From: Cladosporium sp. IMV 00045
Taxonomy: Eukaryota; Ascomycota; Dothideomycetes; Cladosporiales; Cladosporiaceae
NCBI GenBank assembly: GCA_001931905.2
Contig: MSJI02000310.1
Span: 1-57,213 of the forward strand
Reading direction: 5' to 3'
Length of the DNA: 57,213 nucleotides
Numbering within the stretch: the stretch's first letter is position 1; the number at the start of each line of letters is the position of its first letter. The position numbers were made by a program, and so were the translations under genes. Below are positions 11,001 to 20,621 of this stretch, one piece after another. The notes under the pieces are model-generated. The model saw nothing but the letters and a program-made list of their open reading frames with translations, searched no databases and was not told where the DNA came from.

Positions 11001-11529
11001 AGGGAGGCATCAGATCAACGAACGCGATCGCAATCCGACGCTCAGAAATTTGACGGAACTTTCGGAGTGCTTCCACACCGAGTCTGTCAAGTTCCTTGAT
11101 AAATTCTGGAAGCTCCATGATTTGCACATCTCGGACATAGTAGGGAATAGCGGCATAGCTTTTCAGCCGGCCGTGTAGCCCAACAAGCCTCGAAATGACC
11201 CTTCCAAGATCGCGAGTGACGTCCGAATCGCTCAGTTCGAAGATCTCACCGAGCCTCTTAGAGGCCTCATCTCTCTCCTGGTCGATGTGCAGAGCTGCCA
11301 AAGGTATGGCGTCCCGTAAAGCCTGGACCAGGAGTGCAATTTTTACTGAAGTAAGTTGCCAGATGGGCTCGACGAACAGTGCTTCGATCCTCCGGTATTC
11401 GTCAAGTATTACATCTACAATATCCTGCACGCAACACGACAGTATATGTCAGTAGAGGCGGTTCTCTAAATGTGCACCCACAGTAAAACCTACTGAGACG
11501 GTAGCATGGATGGGACGAGGAAGCTCCAT
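8011..11529 (-). CDS. Large uncharacterised fungal protein, six exons
   Basis: Six exons join in phase: 11529-11494, 11424-10838, 10729-10232, 10112-10009, 9950-9315 and 9257-8011, giving 1035 residues. All five introns (57-108 bp) have GT donors (GTAGGT, GTATGT, GTGAGT, GTAAGC, GTATGT) and AG acceptors. I do not recognise a catalytic domain. It resembles large soluble ascomycete proteins annotated only as hypothetical. Visible blocks: a helical N-terminal half (MELPRPIHATVS start); a central SITGTETTLGIKIGRGRTIV segment; CCWIPVIGAANIVNGFPIRRR; GWSINTTQAVGT; LLYDDSTRRGWLIDGASAAL; and a Ser-rich tail preceded by WRWRWR. There is no signal peptide and there are no clear membrane helices. Intron 5 is 57 bp and free of stops, so retaining it would not break the frame. 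Exon 1 is only 12 codons and is the least certain part. Several blocks are Cys-rich (FEECDCAHFKGKECDRV) but do not form a standard zinc site. Confidence 0.72.
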
Positions 11530-11650
11530 TGCGGCGAGTAGCAGCAAGGATTCGGTTGTATAGGAAAATGGACGTGCTTAGAGTCGATTGTCGATGGAAA
11601 GAGGTCTGCAAGCGAAGAACAGCTGAAGGTGGGCCAGGCTGGGTTATATG

Positions 11651-11785
11651 TCCAGCTAAGCATGTATCGAGCTGGACTCGATCTCTCCACGTGTGCTTCT
11701 AATCAGTGAAAGCCGCCTTAAGACACGTCACTGCCAAGTTGAGAACATGATACCTAAGAATCAGCTCTCAGTGCCCAATGCTGTA
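11651..11785 (+). repeat. Diverged direct repeat, copy 1
   Basis: Starts TCCAGCTAAG and contains GCTTCTAATCAGTGAAAGCC. Matches copy 2 at 11998-12131 over about 135 bp with many substitutions; several of the differences are C in copy 2 and T in copy 1. Confidence 0.55.
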
Positions 11786-11997
11786 TGGAGTACTCAGCTT
11801 CATATGTGGCCAGTTTAACTTGGCGACGAGGAGAGCAACAGGGCATCCAGTTTGCAAGCCAGCCAAGCACCCATGTACCTACGTGCAAGCCGCCTTTCAA
11901 TAAACCAGAGCTACAACATACCCACAATGACCTCCCAAAAACCGCCAATGGCTCCCAGAAATCCTTGCGAACGGCTCGTGTAGGTCATTGTCGAATA

Positions 11998-12131
11998 TCC
12001 AGCCAAGATTTGATCGAGCTCGACCAGTCTCTCCACGACTGCTTCTAACCAGTGAAAGCCGCCCTCTGACACGCCACTGGCTCCAACGGCAACCAGACGT
12101 CTTACGATCAGCTCACAACGCCCGAATCAAT
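11998..12131 (+). repeat. Diverged direct repeat, copy 2
   Basis: Starts TCCAGCCAAG and contains GCTTCTAACCAGTGAAAGCC. Partner of copy 1 at 11651-11785, same orientation. Confidence 0.55.
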
Positions 12132-12471
12132 GTCGAATATCCATCCAAATGTGTAGTTCAGCTCGTCTCTGAATTCTCTCTCTGTAGCTTGTCCCAGCTG
12201 CAAGCATGACCGCATGAGGCTTGCATGCGAAGCGGGAGAATGGCATGACAGTATACGGTCAGTAGAAGCAACTCCGGTGAGAAGTCGTGGAGCTTGCAAG
12301 CCTTGGCAAGTCAGCTTTGACGTACACGTGACTTCCTGTAAATTCCAGGTCTTGATAAGGTAAGAGAACGTTCTTGTTTTGGCATGGAAAAAAGGGGTTT
12401 CACCTATGAACAGATTAATCAAAACACCCCTCTCACAACCACAATCATCTCTCCCAGCCCTCATCCCCAAT

Positions 12472-14490
12472 CTACCTCGTCTGCAACATCTCACTTCCAC
12501 CCTTCCCCACAGCCTCCTTCGCCTCCCTAACCTCCTTCCTACTCAACCCCAAACTGGTCGCATACTCTCCAAAAGCAAGCAACATCCTCTCCAACAACTC
12601 CCTCGACTCCGCAAGCAACTCCCTAATCTCCGCCACATCCCTGCTCTTCCGCGCATCGAACTCGACGTCCGTCCAGCTAGGTTCGAGGACTTGCACGAAA
12701 CGCGTAATCTCCGCAATGGCGGAGGTGTACGAGCGGATGATGGCGGGGACGTCTTTGGCGGCCTGGCCGTAGTCGTCTTCGTCCAGGGACGCGAGGACGA
12801 GGGCGGCGAGGGCGCGGATGGCGTGCGTGATGTTGACGCGGTTGCTGCGGGGGACGCCGAAGACGACGGCGTTGGCGAGGCGGGAGAAGGTTTGGCGGAG
12901 GGGTTCGCCGAGGGGGGTTTGGAGGAGTTTGAGCATGTAGCCGTTGGTTTCGGCGCTGAGGGTTTGTTTGCTGAGTTGGGCTTGTTGCTCTTTGGAGAGG
13001 ACGCGGTCGGTGCCCCATTCGAGAGCGCGTTTGGGAGAGAGCGAGTTGTGGGCGTTGGGGCTTTGGCCGATGGAGCGGGCGATGTTGCCGATGTTTTGGC
13101 TGAACGAGGAGGATTGTTTGGCGAAGACTTCTCCTTCTTTGACGCCCTGGTTGGCGATTCTTGGAAGGCCCATGGGGGCAGTTTGTGGGTGCCCGATGAG
13201 GTGTTCCTGCTGTTTGCGCGAGAGTTCCTCGGCTGCCATCTTAGCACGACCTTCGACGGGTTCTTGTGATTCTCTGATACGAGTCCTGATTGCCTCGATC
13301 TCATCCAAGCAAGCAGTGCTAATCTGGGTCCAGGTGCTGCCAGTGTTGCGGTCGACTTCGGTGAAGATAGATTTCCTACGTGCAGCAAAGTCCGTGCAGA
13401 TGAGGTAAAGCTCCCAAAAAGCGAAAGTCTTGGGCAACTCCTTCTTGCTCTTGAGACCATTGAGTAAAGATCCGTTCGGGTCCTTCGATCCAGCGTTATC
13501 CTTGATCTCGCTGGTCAAAGGGTTACCCTTCTTAAGCGGAGGCTCAGCAACGTAGAGCGTGAATATGGTGTTGCTGATCTCCCACAGGAAGATCAGCATA
13601 AAGCTTGAGCTTCCGCCCTGCCACATCAGACCGGGGATGTGGATAAGACCAGAGGGCGGGGCGTTGTTAGGCAGGTGACGGTGGTAGAGGCTTCCAATAG
13701 TGGAAAACAGAGACCAGGCCGGACGACGAACGATTGTGAAGTAGATTGGCGTAATCGTGACCATTCCCCAGATAGCAAGCTGAAAAGCCGATTGTGCCAC
13801 CGATGGAGCCTTCTCTCTGAGCTTCGCCATCGGGCTCATTGGTTGCGATTCTTCCTCAACACTTCCATCCTGATTAGTCTTCTTCTTCTTCTCCAAAAGT
13901 TGCACAGTATCCCTGTCACTGTAAAGATGCACACCGGTCTGCCAAAGAGCCAGACACATGTACAAACACCTCAGCAGGATCGGGTTCTCATTCAGTCTGG
14001 GTCTTTCATATGGCCGACCCTGATCAATCCATCCCAGCTGTGATTCCTTCGCTCTTGACCAGATGTACACTTCACCGAAAAAGAAAGCCGAAAAGATATA
14101 CCAGGCCAGAGTGTGGTACGTCCTTAGCGTGGTCAAGTGCTGAACAAACGTCTCGAGTCCGGATGTTGTGTTTCTCTCTCCGACGTGCAAGTTCGCCAGT
14201 CGGATGATGAAGACGGCCAAGACCGTCAAGAAGAGAAGCATTGTGCGAACTCCAGGCAGGCCGAAGGGGAACATGCGCCAGAAGAGATTTCCATCTGACA
14301 TGAGGACTGCTTCGGTGTAGCAGAGGAATAGTGCGGCGCCGGCTGCGCTCGTGAAGCGGCGATGCATTGCCGGGGTAAGGAAGTCCTTGTAGGAGCGAAC
14401 CTTGGGTTCTGGTTTGGAAGACATCTTGCCGATGCTCGCTGAAGGAGCGTATGAATTGTTGCACTGGAGAGTCGTGGTTCGTGTCGCCAT
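12472..14490 (-). CDS. NDC1: Nucleoporin Ndc1 (pore membrane / spindle pole body anchor)
   Basis: A single exon of 672 residues; a second in-frame ATG (MSSKPEP, 22 codons in) is an alternative start. The N-terminal half has about six hydrophobic membrane segments, the first around SAAGAALFLCYTEAVLM followed by LFWRMFPFGLPGVRTMLLFL, as in the Ndc1/Nup family. Further spans lie at TLAWYIFSAFFFGEVYIW, LAIWGMVTITPIYFTIV and FMLIFLWEISNTIFTLYV. The soluble half (from about residue 330) is mostly helical. Ndc1 holds nuclear pore complexes, and in fungi the spindle pole body, in the nuclear envelope. No introns are needed. The name rests on the overall pattern and recognised N-terminal motifs. Confidence 0.82.
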   Translation of the reverse strand: MATRTTTLQCNNSYAPSASIGKMSSKPEPKVRSYKDFLTPAMHRRFTSAAGAALFLCYTEAVLMSDGNLFWRMFPFGLPGVRTMLLFLTVLAVFIIRLANLHVGERNTTSGLETFVQHLTTLRTYHTLAWYIFSAFFFGEVYIWSRAKESQLGWIDQGRPYERPRLNENPILLRCLYMCLALWQTGVHLYSDRDTVQLLEKKKKTNQDGSVEEESQPMSPMAKLREKAPSVAQSAFQLAIWGMVTITPIYFTIVRRPAWSLFSTIGSLYHRHLPNNAPPSGLIHIPGLMWQGGSSSFMLIFLWEISNTIFTLYVAEPPLKKGNPLTSEIKDNAGSKDPNGSLLNGLKSKKELPKTFAFWELYLICTDFAARRKSIFTEVDRNTGSTWTQISTACLDEIEAIRTRIRESQEPVEGRAKMAAEELSRKQQEHLIGHPQTAPMGLPRIANQGVKEGEVFAKQSSSFSQNIGNIARSIGQSPNAHNSLSPKRALEWGTDRVLSKEQQAQLSKQTLSAETNGYMLKLLQTPLGEPLRQTFSRLANAVVFGVPRSNRVNITHAIRALAALVLASLDEDDYGQAAKDVPAIIRSYTSAIAEITRFVQVLEPSWTDVEFDARKSRDVAEIRELLAESRELLERMLLAFGEYATSLGLSRKEVREAKEAVGKGGSEMLQTR

Positions 14491-14958
14491 GCTAAAGAGG
14501 TGTAGTGAAAGAAAAGGTTTCGCGAGTGTCGCGTTGTGTAAATGCAGCTTCTACTCAGACATCGCTGGTCAGACAGTCCTCCACGTAGTATCCGCACCGA
14601 GATGTGCGTATGGAAGGAAAGTGTTCGTTGTTGTGGTGTGAGATGGACTTGTTTGATTGAACTTCACAAACGTCTCTCTCACATGTTTCCAAAGCGGTAA
14701 ACAGTCTTGGCGACGCTGGCAGCACCGACTTGCCGGGACGTCATCCATCCATGCCGGGCAAGGCACCAAGCCACTTAGCCGGCACGAGACATACCACGAC
14801 GACCTCACTCCTCTTCGTCCCATACTGTCACCAAATTGTACACCGTGACTGTATACACCACTGCTGGCTAATCGGCAACGAAGTCAGCTCATTCCAGCGA
14901 TAACCAAATCGCAACCTCACCGCCCAGCGACGACCTCACATCCACCACCACCACCACC
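14491..14958. other. Divergent promoter region between NDC1 and PEP12
   Basis: 468 bp separating two divergent starts. It ends in a (CCA)n run that abuts the PEP12 ATG. No gene seen. Confidence 0.6.
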
Positions 14959-15836
14959 ATGTCCTTCCAAGACTCCGGGGCTCTCGAGTGTACGTCCCTA
15001 CCCACTCCCACTCCATAAACCCTCACTAACACCTCCCAGCCCAACCCACAACCTGGCGCCGCACCGACGACCCTCAATATGCCGACGACCCCGAATTCCA
15101 GTCCCTAACCACCACCCTCTCGGACAAACTCTTCACGCTCACCAACTCCATCTCCCGCCTCAACAACCAAATCGCCCTCCTCGGCACAAAGCGCGAAACC
15201 GACCGCGTGCGCGAGCGCGTGCAAGACCTCCTCGCCGAAACGGGCGCGTCCTTCAAAGACATCGGCGAAGGGCTCAAGCGCGTCAGCAACTGGGAGGACT
15301 TGGGGCCGAGCCAGAAGTACACGCAGGGCAAGCTCAACCAGGAGTTCCGCGCGAGTTTGAGCGAGTTTCAGGTGCTGCAGCGGCAGGCGCTGGAGAAGCA
15401 GCGAGCGAGCGCGAGCGCGGCGCGGACGGCGTTGGAGCAGGAGGAGGGGGCACAGGACGGTAGTCAAGGCCAAGGCCAGCAGCAGCAGCAGCAGCAATTG
15501 CAGGCGCAACAACCGCAGCTCGCAGACCAATCCGACGTAGACTTCCAAGAAACGCTGATCATCGAGCGCGAGTCGGAAATCCGCAACATCGAGCAGTCCG
15601 TCGGGGAACTTAACGAGCTGTTCCGCGACGTGGCGCACATGGTGCACGAGCAAGGGCAGAGTTTGGACGTGATCAGCGATAACGTGACGCAGACGAGGGA
15701 TGATACGCGGAATGCGGATCAGCAGTTGCGCACGGCGAGTCGGCATCAGAAGAGCGCGAGGGGGAAGGCGTGTTGTCTTTTGTTGATTTTGGTGGTGGTG
15801 TTGACTGTTATTATTGTGGCTGCTGTTTTGGGTTAG
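14959..15836 (+). CDS. PEP12: Endosomal t-SNARE, syntaxin Pep12 type
   Basis: Two exons, 14959-14989 and 15040-15836, give 275 residues. The 50-bp intron has GTACGT...CAG with a CACTAAC branch site. After a short N-terminus come helical regions of an Habc-like bundle (LSDKLFTLTNSISRLNNQIA), then a Gln-rich linker encoded by a CAG run. The SNARE motif follows (about 185-245, starting QETLIIERESEIRNIEQSV and including the zero-layer Gln in EQGQSLDVI). A C-terminal membrane anchor LLLILVVVLTVIIVAAVLG ends two or so residues from the stop. Pep12/syntaxin-7 proteins mediate fusion of Golgi-derived vesicles with the prevacuolar endosome. The length is close to yeast Pep12 (288). Confidence 0.9.
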
Positions 15837-16560
15837 GGGTAGAGGGTGGTTTCGTTTGGGGCGGGTTTTCTTTTCCTGTTTCTTTCACTGTCCACTGGAG
15901 GATGTATTTCAGTTCTATATACCTCTTTTGTGCTTTTCTGGCATTTTCAGACATTTCGGCGAAGACAGATACATGCGACATGGAAACTGTGCATTACCGG
16001 ACCAGAAGAGCATGCGATTTTTCAAATGGTGTACCAAGATTAGGTCATTCAGCTTGATATTTGCTCCATGGTCATCATAAAATATGCTACGCTGCGCTAA
16101 AATCGGCATATAACCCCCAATGTAAGGTTAATAATAAAACGACAAAAGCACATCCACACCCTCTCGTGCATATCACATCTACTCTTACGCAGCCAAACCC
16201 ATCTCCGCGAGCCAATCATAATAATTCTCTAGCATGACAATGCGTTTTGTGCAGATATATCACCCTTGCGTGCATAAAAGTCGTCATCATTCCCACGTGG
16301 GAGGCGCCCACGTGTTTCTTCGTCTCATGTTCTTCTCGAGGTCTCCCCCAATCAACTGCGTGCCGAACCCAGATCTTGTGCCGGAGCTCTGTCCGAGAGA
16401 CATTGATCGATTGTTGGAAGTCTTGCAAGAATAAGAACGCGTTCGCCATTGCGTATGGCAGGAGATGCAGCCGCGGGCGGTTTTCGAGGCTGTAATATCT
16501 CCACAGATAGAGACCGTTGATCATGATCATTCATCAAACATCATTCTCCTCCCAACTCCC
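15837..16560. other. Convergent 3' region with paired CACGTG boxes
   Basis: Lies between the 3' ends of PEP12 and the next gene. Short minus-strand frames exist, including one ending NYYDWLAEMGLAA (stop near 16185) that looks coding but has an in-frame stop just upstream. Nothing is firmly supported. Two CACGTG boxes lie at about 16294 and 16309. Confidence 0.45.
16291..16314. promoter_or_regulatory. Paired G-box palindromes
   Basis: A perfect 12-bp palindrome TCCCACGTGGGA is followed nine bases later by a second CACGTG. These are bHLH-type cores. Their place between two 3' ends is unusual; function unproven. Confidence 0.35.
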
Positions 16561-17502
16561 TCACCTCCCCCTCTCATGCTCCCCACCACCACTCCCCCTC
16601 GCCGTAGTCCCCTGACTACTCCCCCCCAACCCGACCCCCTCCCCATCCCCCGGCGCCCTGGGCCCCACCATCCAATCCTCCATAGCCAACCACTGACTCC
16701 AAGCTTTCTCAGCGGCGAGAATCTCCTCAACCTTCGCCTCACCGAGCGGTTTCATGAAAGGCGTGCACTCATCCGCTCCCCCACCCGAGCCCGCATCGTA
16801 GTGTTTCTTGCAAGTCCTCCACCCGCCGTGTTTGGCGGCGAAGAGGTAGTTGCGGCGCTCGCAGTCGAGGTGGGGCGAGACGCCGCGCGCCCAGTCGTCG
16901 CCGAAGAAGCCGTGTAGGATTGGAGGTTTGTCGAAGCCGGTGATTATGAGGCGCCGGATGTAGGGGAGGAGGGAGACGAAGGTTGGTTGTTGCTGGTGTT
17001 GGTTGGGGTTAGGTTGGTTGTTGGAGGCGGTGGAGTGGGAGGGGCTGTTGAAGCCGTTGGTCGGGGGGCGGTGGTAGGGTGTGAATGTGAATTGTTGGGG
17101 GTTGGAGTGCGAGGCGGGTGAGGGTGCGGTGTTGCCAGGTGCGGAGGTGATGATGGGGTGGGCGAGCCATTGGTAGGGGAGACGAATGTTTATCAGTGCG
17201 CAGAGGGCTTGCGTGCCGGGTTCGTGTTGCGCGTGGTCGAGGAAGTAGCGCTGGCAGCTTTGGTAGGCGGGATGCCAGTCGACGATGTCGAAGTTGGGAT
17301 CATTGGAGAGGAGAGGAGGGGGAGCGGGTGGCTCGTCGATTATGCCGTCCATGAAGTTTGGTTTGCGCGAGGGTCTGGTTGAAGATGAGGCGGAGGCGGA
17401 TGAAGACGACGAGGCGGCGGCGGGGTACAAGTGAGGCGGCGGAGGTCGGTTTGCGTAGTATGAATCGAAGGGTCTGGAGTTGAACTGGCCGTATCGGTCC
17501 AT
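16561..17502 (-). CDS. Conserved fungal protein of unknown function (GDDWARGV family)
   Basis: A single exon of 313 residues from the ATG at 17502 (MDRYGQFNSRPFDSYYANR). The N-terminus is Pro/Ser-rich and disordered. A conserved core follows: DIVDWHPAYQSCQRYFLDHA, ALCALINIRLPYQW, then after a Gln/Asn/Pro-rich insert FVSLLPYIRRLIITGFDKP, HGFFGDDWARGV, CERRNYLFAAKHGGW and KAWSQWLAMEDWMVGPRAP. The C-terminus is Gly-rich. I recall this core from many ascomycete proteins, some carrying the doubtful label 'Ilp is an apoptosis inhibitor'; no activity follows from that. No signal peptide or membrane segment. GTGAGG at the very end could act as a donor for a longer spliced C-terminus, but no matching downstream exon was convincing. 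Confidence 0.75.
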   Translation of the reverse strand: MDRYGQFNSRPFDSYYANRPPPPHLYPAAASSSSSASASSSTRPSRKPNFMDGIIDEPPAPPPLLSNDPNFDIVDWHPAYQSCQRYFLDHAQHEPGTQALCALINIRLPYQWLAHPIITSAPGNTAPSPASHSNPQQFTFTPYHRPPTNGFNSPSHSTASNNQPNPNQHQQQPTFVSLLPYIRRLIITGFDKPPILHGFFGDDWARGVSPHLDCERRNYLFAAKHGGWRTCKKHYDAGSGGGADECTPFMKPLGEAKVEEILAAEKAWSQWLAMEDWMVGPRAPGDGEGVGLGGSSQGTTARGSGGGEHERGR

Positions 17503-18316
17503 GGTGGTGGTGTGTGTATATATGAAGTGAGATTGAGTTTGGGGCAGCTGCTGCAAGGTACACCGATCTGGAGATGGAGAGGTGAAGTGATGAGGTCAGA
17601 GAGTCGTTGCACGGATCGAGGGGAGTCTGGAGTGGATTGAGGTGGATGATAGCTGTAGGGCAGTAGTGAGGCTGAGGAGATGCGAATTGGTAGATGAAGG
17701 TATTGTCGACCTACTTTGGTGTCACGCAGTGTGTGTGGAACAACTACAGTGTTGCAGATGAGATCATCCCATGTCATGTTAATAATTTACCCGGCTATTG
17801 GAATAAAGAAAGAATAAAGAAGAATGGCATGATGCTTGTGAGATACTTTCCTTAGCTTCCGCCGGTGATGAAGCCGACCGATTTTGAGAGCAAAAGACCC
17901 TGGCTACTGGCTCGCGTGATCGACCTAACGTTTCGACTGATCCGAGGCTATTCCAACGTCCAAGACATCCATTTCTCTATATGCTATTCTTGAACCATTG
18001 TTTCGACGTCGAGATACGACGAGAAGCACAACAAATGCATGGAGAAATTTGTTGCTGATATCTGACAGCTAGTCCCACCAATTTCTTGCTATGAGGCCCC
18101 TTATCATCGATCGAACATCTCTACAAGTGTACAATCGAAAAATCCACCTAACGACGTCATCCTACGATAATAAGACCGTCTTGTCTTTCGATCATCTTGT
18201 ATATACATACATGTACATGTACCCCCTTGCAGTCCCCCCTTCGTCCTCCCAAAACTCCCCAAGAATTGAAAGTAAAGATCTGCCTTCTCACCAACCCCCA
18301 ACCAATGCTAAGAAAA
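17503..18316. other. Divergent promoter region
   Basis: About 800 bp between two divergent starts. AT-rich, with TATATACATACATGTACATGTA near 18199-18220 in the leader of the aldo/keto reductase. No gene seen. Confidence 0.6.
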
Positions 18317-19335
18317 ATGGCCACCCAAACCTACTCCCTAACTAGCCGCCTCCCCCTCCCCAACACCCCCTCCCTCACCCTCCCCCACATCCACCTAGGC
18401 GTCTACCTAACCTCCGGCGCCGAGACCCGGCGCGCCGTCCGCTACGCCCTCGAAGCCGGCTACCGCGCCTTCGACTCGGCGCAAATGTACCACAACGAGC
18501 GCGAAGTCGGCAGCACGATCCTCGAATACCTGCAAGAACACGAGGGCGAGTTGAGGCGCGAGGATATCCACTACACGAGTAAATTGGCGAGTAATGCGAG
18601 TTATGAGCAGGTGAGGAAGAGTATCACGAAGAGTGTGAAGGAGTGCGGACTGGGGTATATCGATTTGTTCCTGCTGCATTCGCCTTACGGGGGCAAGAAA
18701 GCGCGGTTGGAGAGTTGGCGGGCCCTGGAGGATGCCGTGGATGAGGGCGAGGTGAGGATTCCGGGCGTGAGCAATTATGGCGAGAAACACGTGAGTTGAT
18801 CGAAACCTCCCTCTCTAATCATATCAAGAAGATTCTTTTTTCATTGACGAAACGAACTAGATCGACGAACTCTTCGCCTCCTCCCCCCGCCACCTCCCCG
18901 CCATAAACCAAATCGAAGTCCACCCCTTCAACACCCGCTCCTCCCTCACGCAGCACTGCAAAAAGCACAATATCGTCGTGGAAGCCTACGCACCCCTCGC
19001 GCGCGCCTACAAAATGAAGGACCCGACCATAGTCCGTCTTTCACAGAAATACAACTGCACGCCCGCGCAGCTGATGGTGCGGTGGAATCTGCAGCACGGG
19101 CACGTGGTGTTGCCGAAGAGTGTGAAGAGGGAGCGGATTGTGGAGAATGCGGACGTGGGCGGATTTGTGATTGAGGAGGGGGATGTGGAGGTGATGGATG
19201 GGTTGGATGAATATCTTGTTACTGGTGAGTCGCGGTTTTCGTTCTTGGTTTAGGGGTTTGGTTTTCTGTTGTTGTGTTGGGTCTTGACTGACTTTTTGTG
19301 ATCTTTTAGATTGGGACCCCGTCGATGCGCCATAG
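18317..19335 (+). CDS. Aldo/keto reductase
   Basis: Three exons, 18317-18790, 18861-19224 and 19310-19335, give 287 residues. The introns have GTGAGT...TAG borders, the second with a TTGACTGAC branch site. The start at 18317 (AAAATGGCC) is preferred over an in-frame ATG four codons earlier. AKR landmarks: [18 protein letters not shown] with the catalytic Asp and Tyr, YTSKL with the catalytic Lys, LLHSPYG with the His, and [16 protein letters not shown] and [13 protein letters not shown] for NADP binding. AKRs reduce carbonyls with NADPH; the substrate cannot be predicted. The last exon encodes only eight whole codons before the stop (ending WDPVDAP). Its 3' end faces a short-chain dehydrogenase. 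Confidence 0.9.
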
Positions 19336-19622
19336 ATGTCCTGTTCAGACGATACTTTTGGATGATGTATATATGAACGGAAACGAAAGCAACACTGATA
19401 GAAGAAATCTATGCAAACGCAATAACGAAACCCTCAGACACAATCCTCACGGAGTCAGATGATATTATTGATGAAACAGACAACTTCCTATACTTGCACC
19501 GGCCTCACCCTCCAATCCAACAGCAGTCCCAATTCCCAACCTCATCCCATACTCACTCGCAAGCAAGGCCGTCAGCCCAACAAACTCAGCAAACTCTCAC
19601 AACACTCCACAGATCCTACCCT

Positions 19623-20621
19623 CTACCTAGTCAAACCAGTAGTGAGCGCACTCGGATCGGCGAGGACCTTGTCCTTCATGGAGATCAAATCGTCCACATC
19701 CCACTGGGCCCAGACATAGCGGCCGTTGAGGAAATCCGCCTCAGGGCTAGCGAGCCAGACGGCAAAATCACCCGGCACCTTGACTATACATCGATGTTGT
19801 CAGTGAATGCCCTCGTTTTACAACATTGGAATTCAAAGGAACTTACTATCCTCCCAAACAGCCATATCTTTAGGGATATTCTCCTCCGCGAGCGGCGTCC
19901 AAATCGAACCCGGGTGGAAAGAGATGAACTTGACGTTGCTGGCCGGCTCGTCGAAAGCGAAGTGCGTGGTGAGCTGGTTGGCAGCCGCCTTAGACGCGCA
20001 ATACCCATTGGCGTTCGGCACGACCATCTGGGAGGCGCAGGAGCTCACGTGGAGAACGGACTTGGGTCCTCCACAAGCGGTGGAGGGGAGGTTGACGAAC
20101 TCCTTCACCATGTGATGGAAGCCGACGACGTTGACGGTGAAGTAGTTGGCCATGGCCTCGGTGCTGATGTCTTTGGTGGGAGTCATGCTGGCGACGGCCG
20201 TGGCGCAGGGGACCAGGACGTCGATTTCGCCGACTGAGCTGAGGATCTCGCTCATACGTGGGAAGTCGGACTGCGACGCGGCGTAGGTCTCGACTTTCAC
20301 GGAGGGGTAGGCGGCTTCGAGGGACGCCTTCGCTTCGTCGAGGACGGACTGGCGGCGTTGGATGATGATGATGCGGCTGATACCGGCTTTGGCGAAGGAC
20401 TCGCTGATGGAGTAGCCGATGCCGGTTGCTGGGAGTGGTTAGTGGAGTCTCTCCAGCGGTTTGATGAGTTCGTGAGACGTACCACCGGCCGTGATGAGCA
20501 GAGTCTTGCCCTTTGCGTCGAACGTGGTCTTTGAAGGCGAGATGCGATCGTAGGTGTCCTTGTGGTAGGTCTTGATCTCGGCCGGCCTGACCTGCAGATT
20601 GTCCTTGAAATCGAACGGCAT
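19623..20621 (-). CDS. Short-chain dehydrogenase/reductase
   Basis: Three exons, 20621-20483, 20428-19847 and 19783-19623, give 293 residues. Introns: 54 bp (GTACGT...CAG, CACTAAC branch) and 63 bp (GTAAGT...TAG). The cofactor motif is split by intron 1 and reads [16 protein letters not shown] (TGxGIG-like). [10 protein letters not shown] follows, then the catalytic set with Ser in HVSSCAS and the YCASK motif (Tyr, Lys), and [10 protein letters not shown] after it. The C-terminal [19 protein letters not shown] resembles fungal SDRs of unknown substrate. It converges on the aldo/keto reductase, 287 bp apart. Whether the two work in one pathway is not shown by the sequence. Confidence 0.88.

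Larger units (their letters stand above)
11530..12471. other. Intergenic region with diverged repeats
   Basis: No gene is supported. It holds a diverged direct repeat pair (about 11651-11785 and 11998-12131). Two shorter related motifs, ACAGTATATGTCAGTAG near 11438 and ACAGTATACGGTCAGTAG near 12248, lie just outside and inside it. Confidence 0.5.

Noticed and set aside
12379..13269. Plus-strand 296-codon frame
   Set aside because: Antisense to NDC1; a low-complexity Gly/Glu/Val-rich translation typical of a shadow frame.
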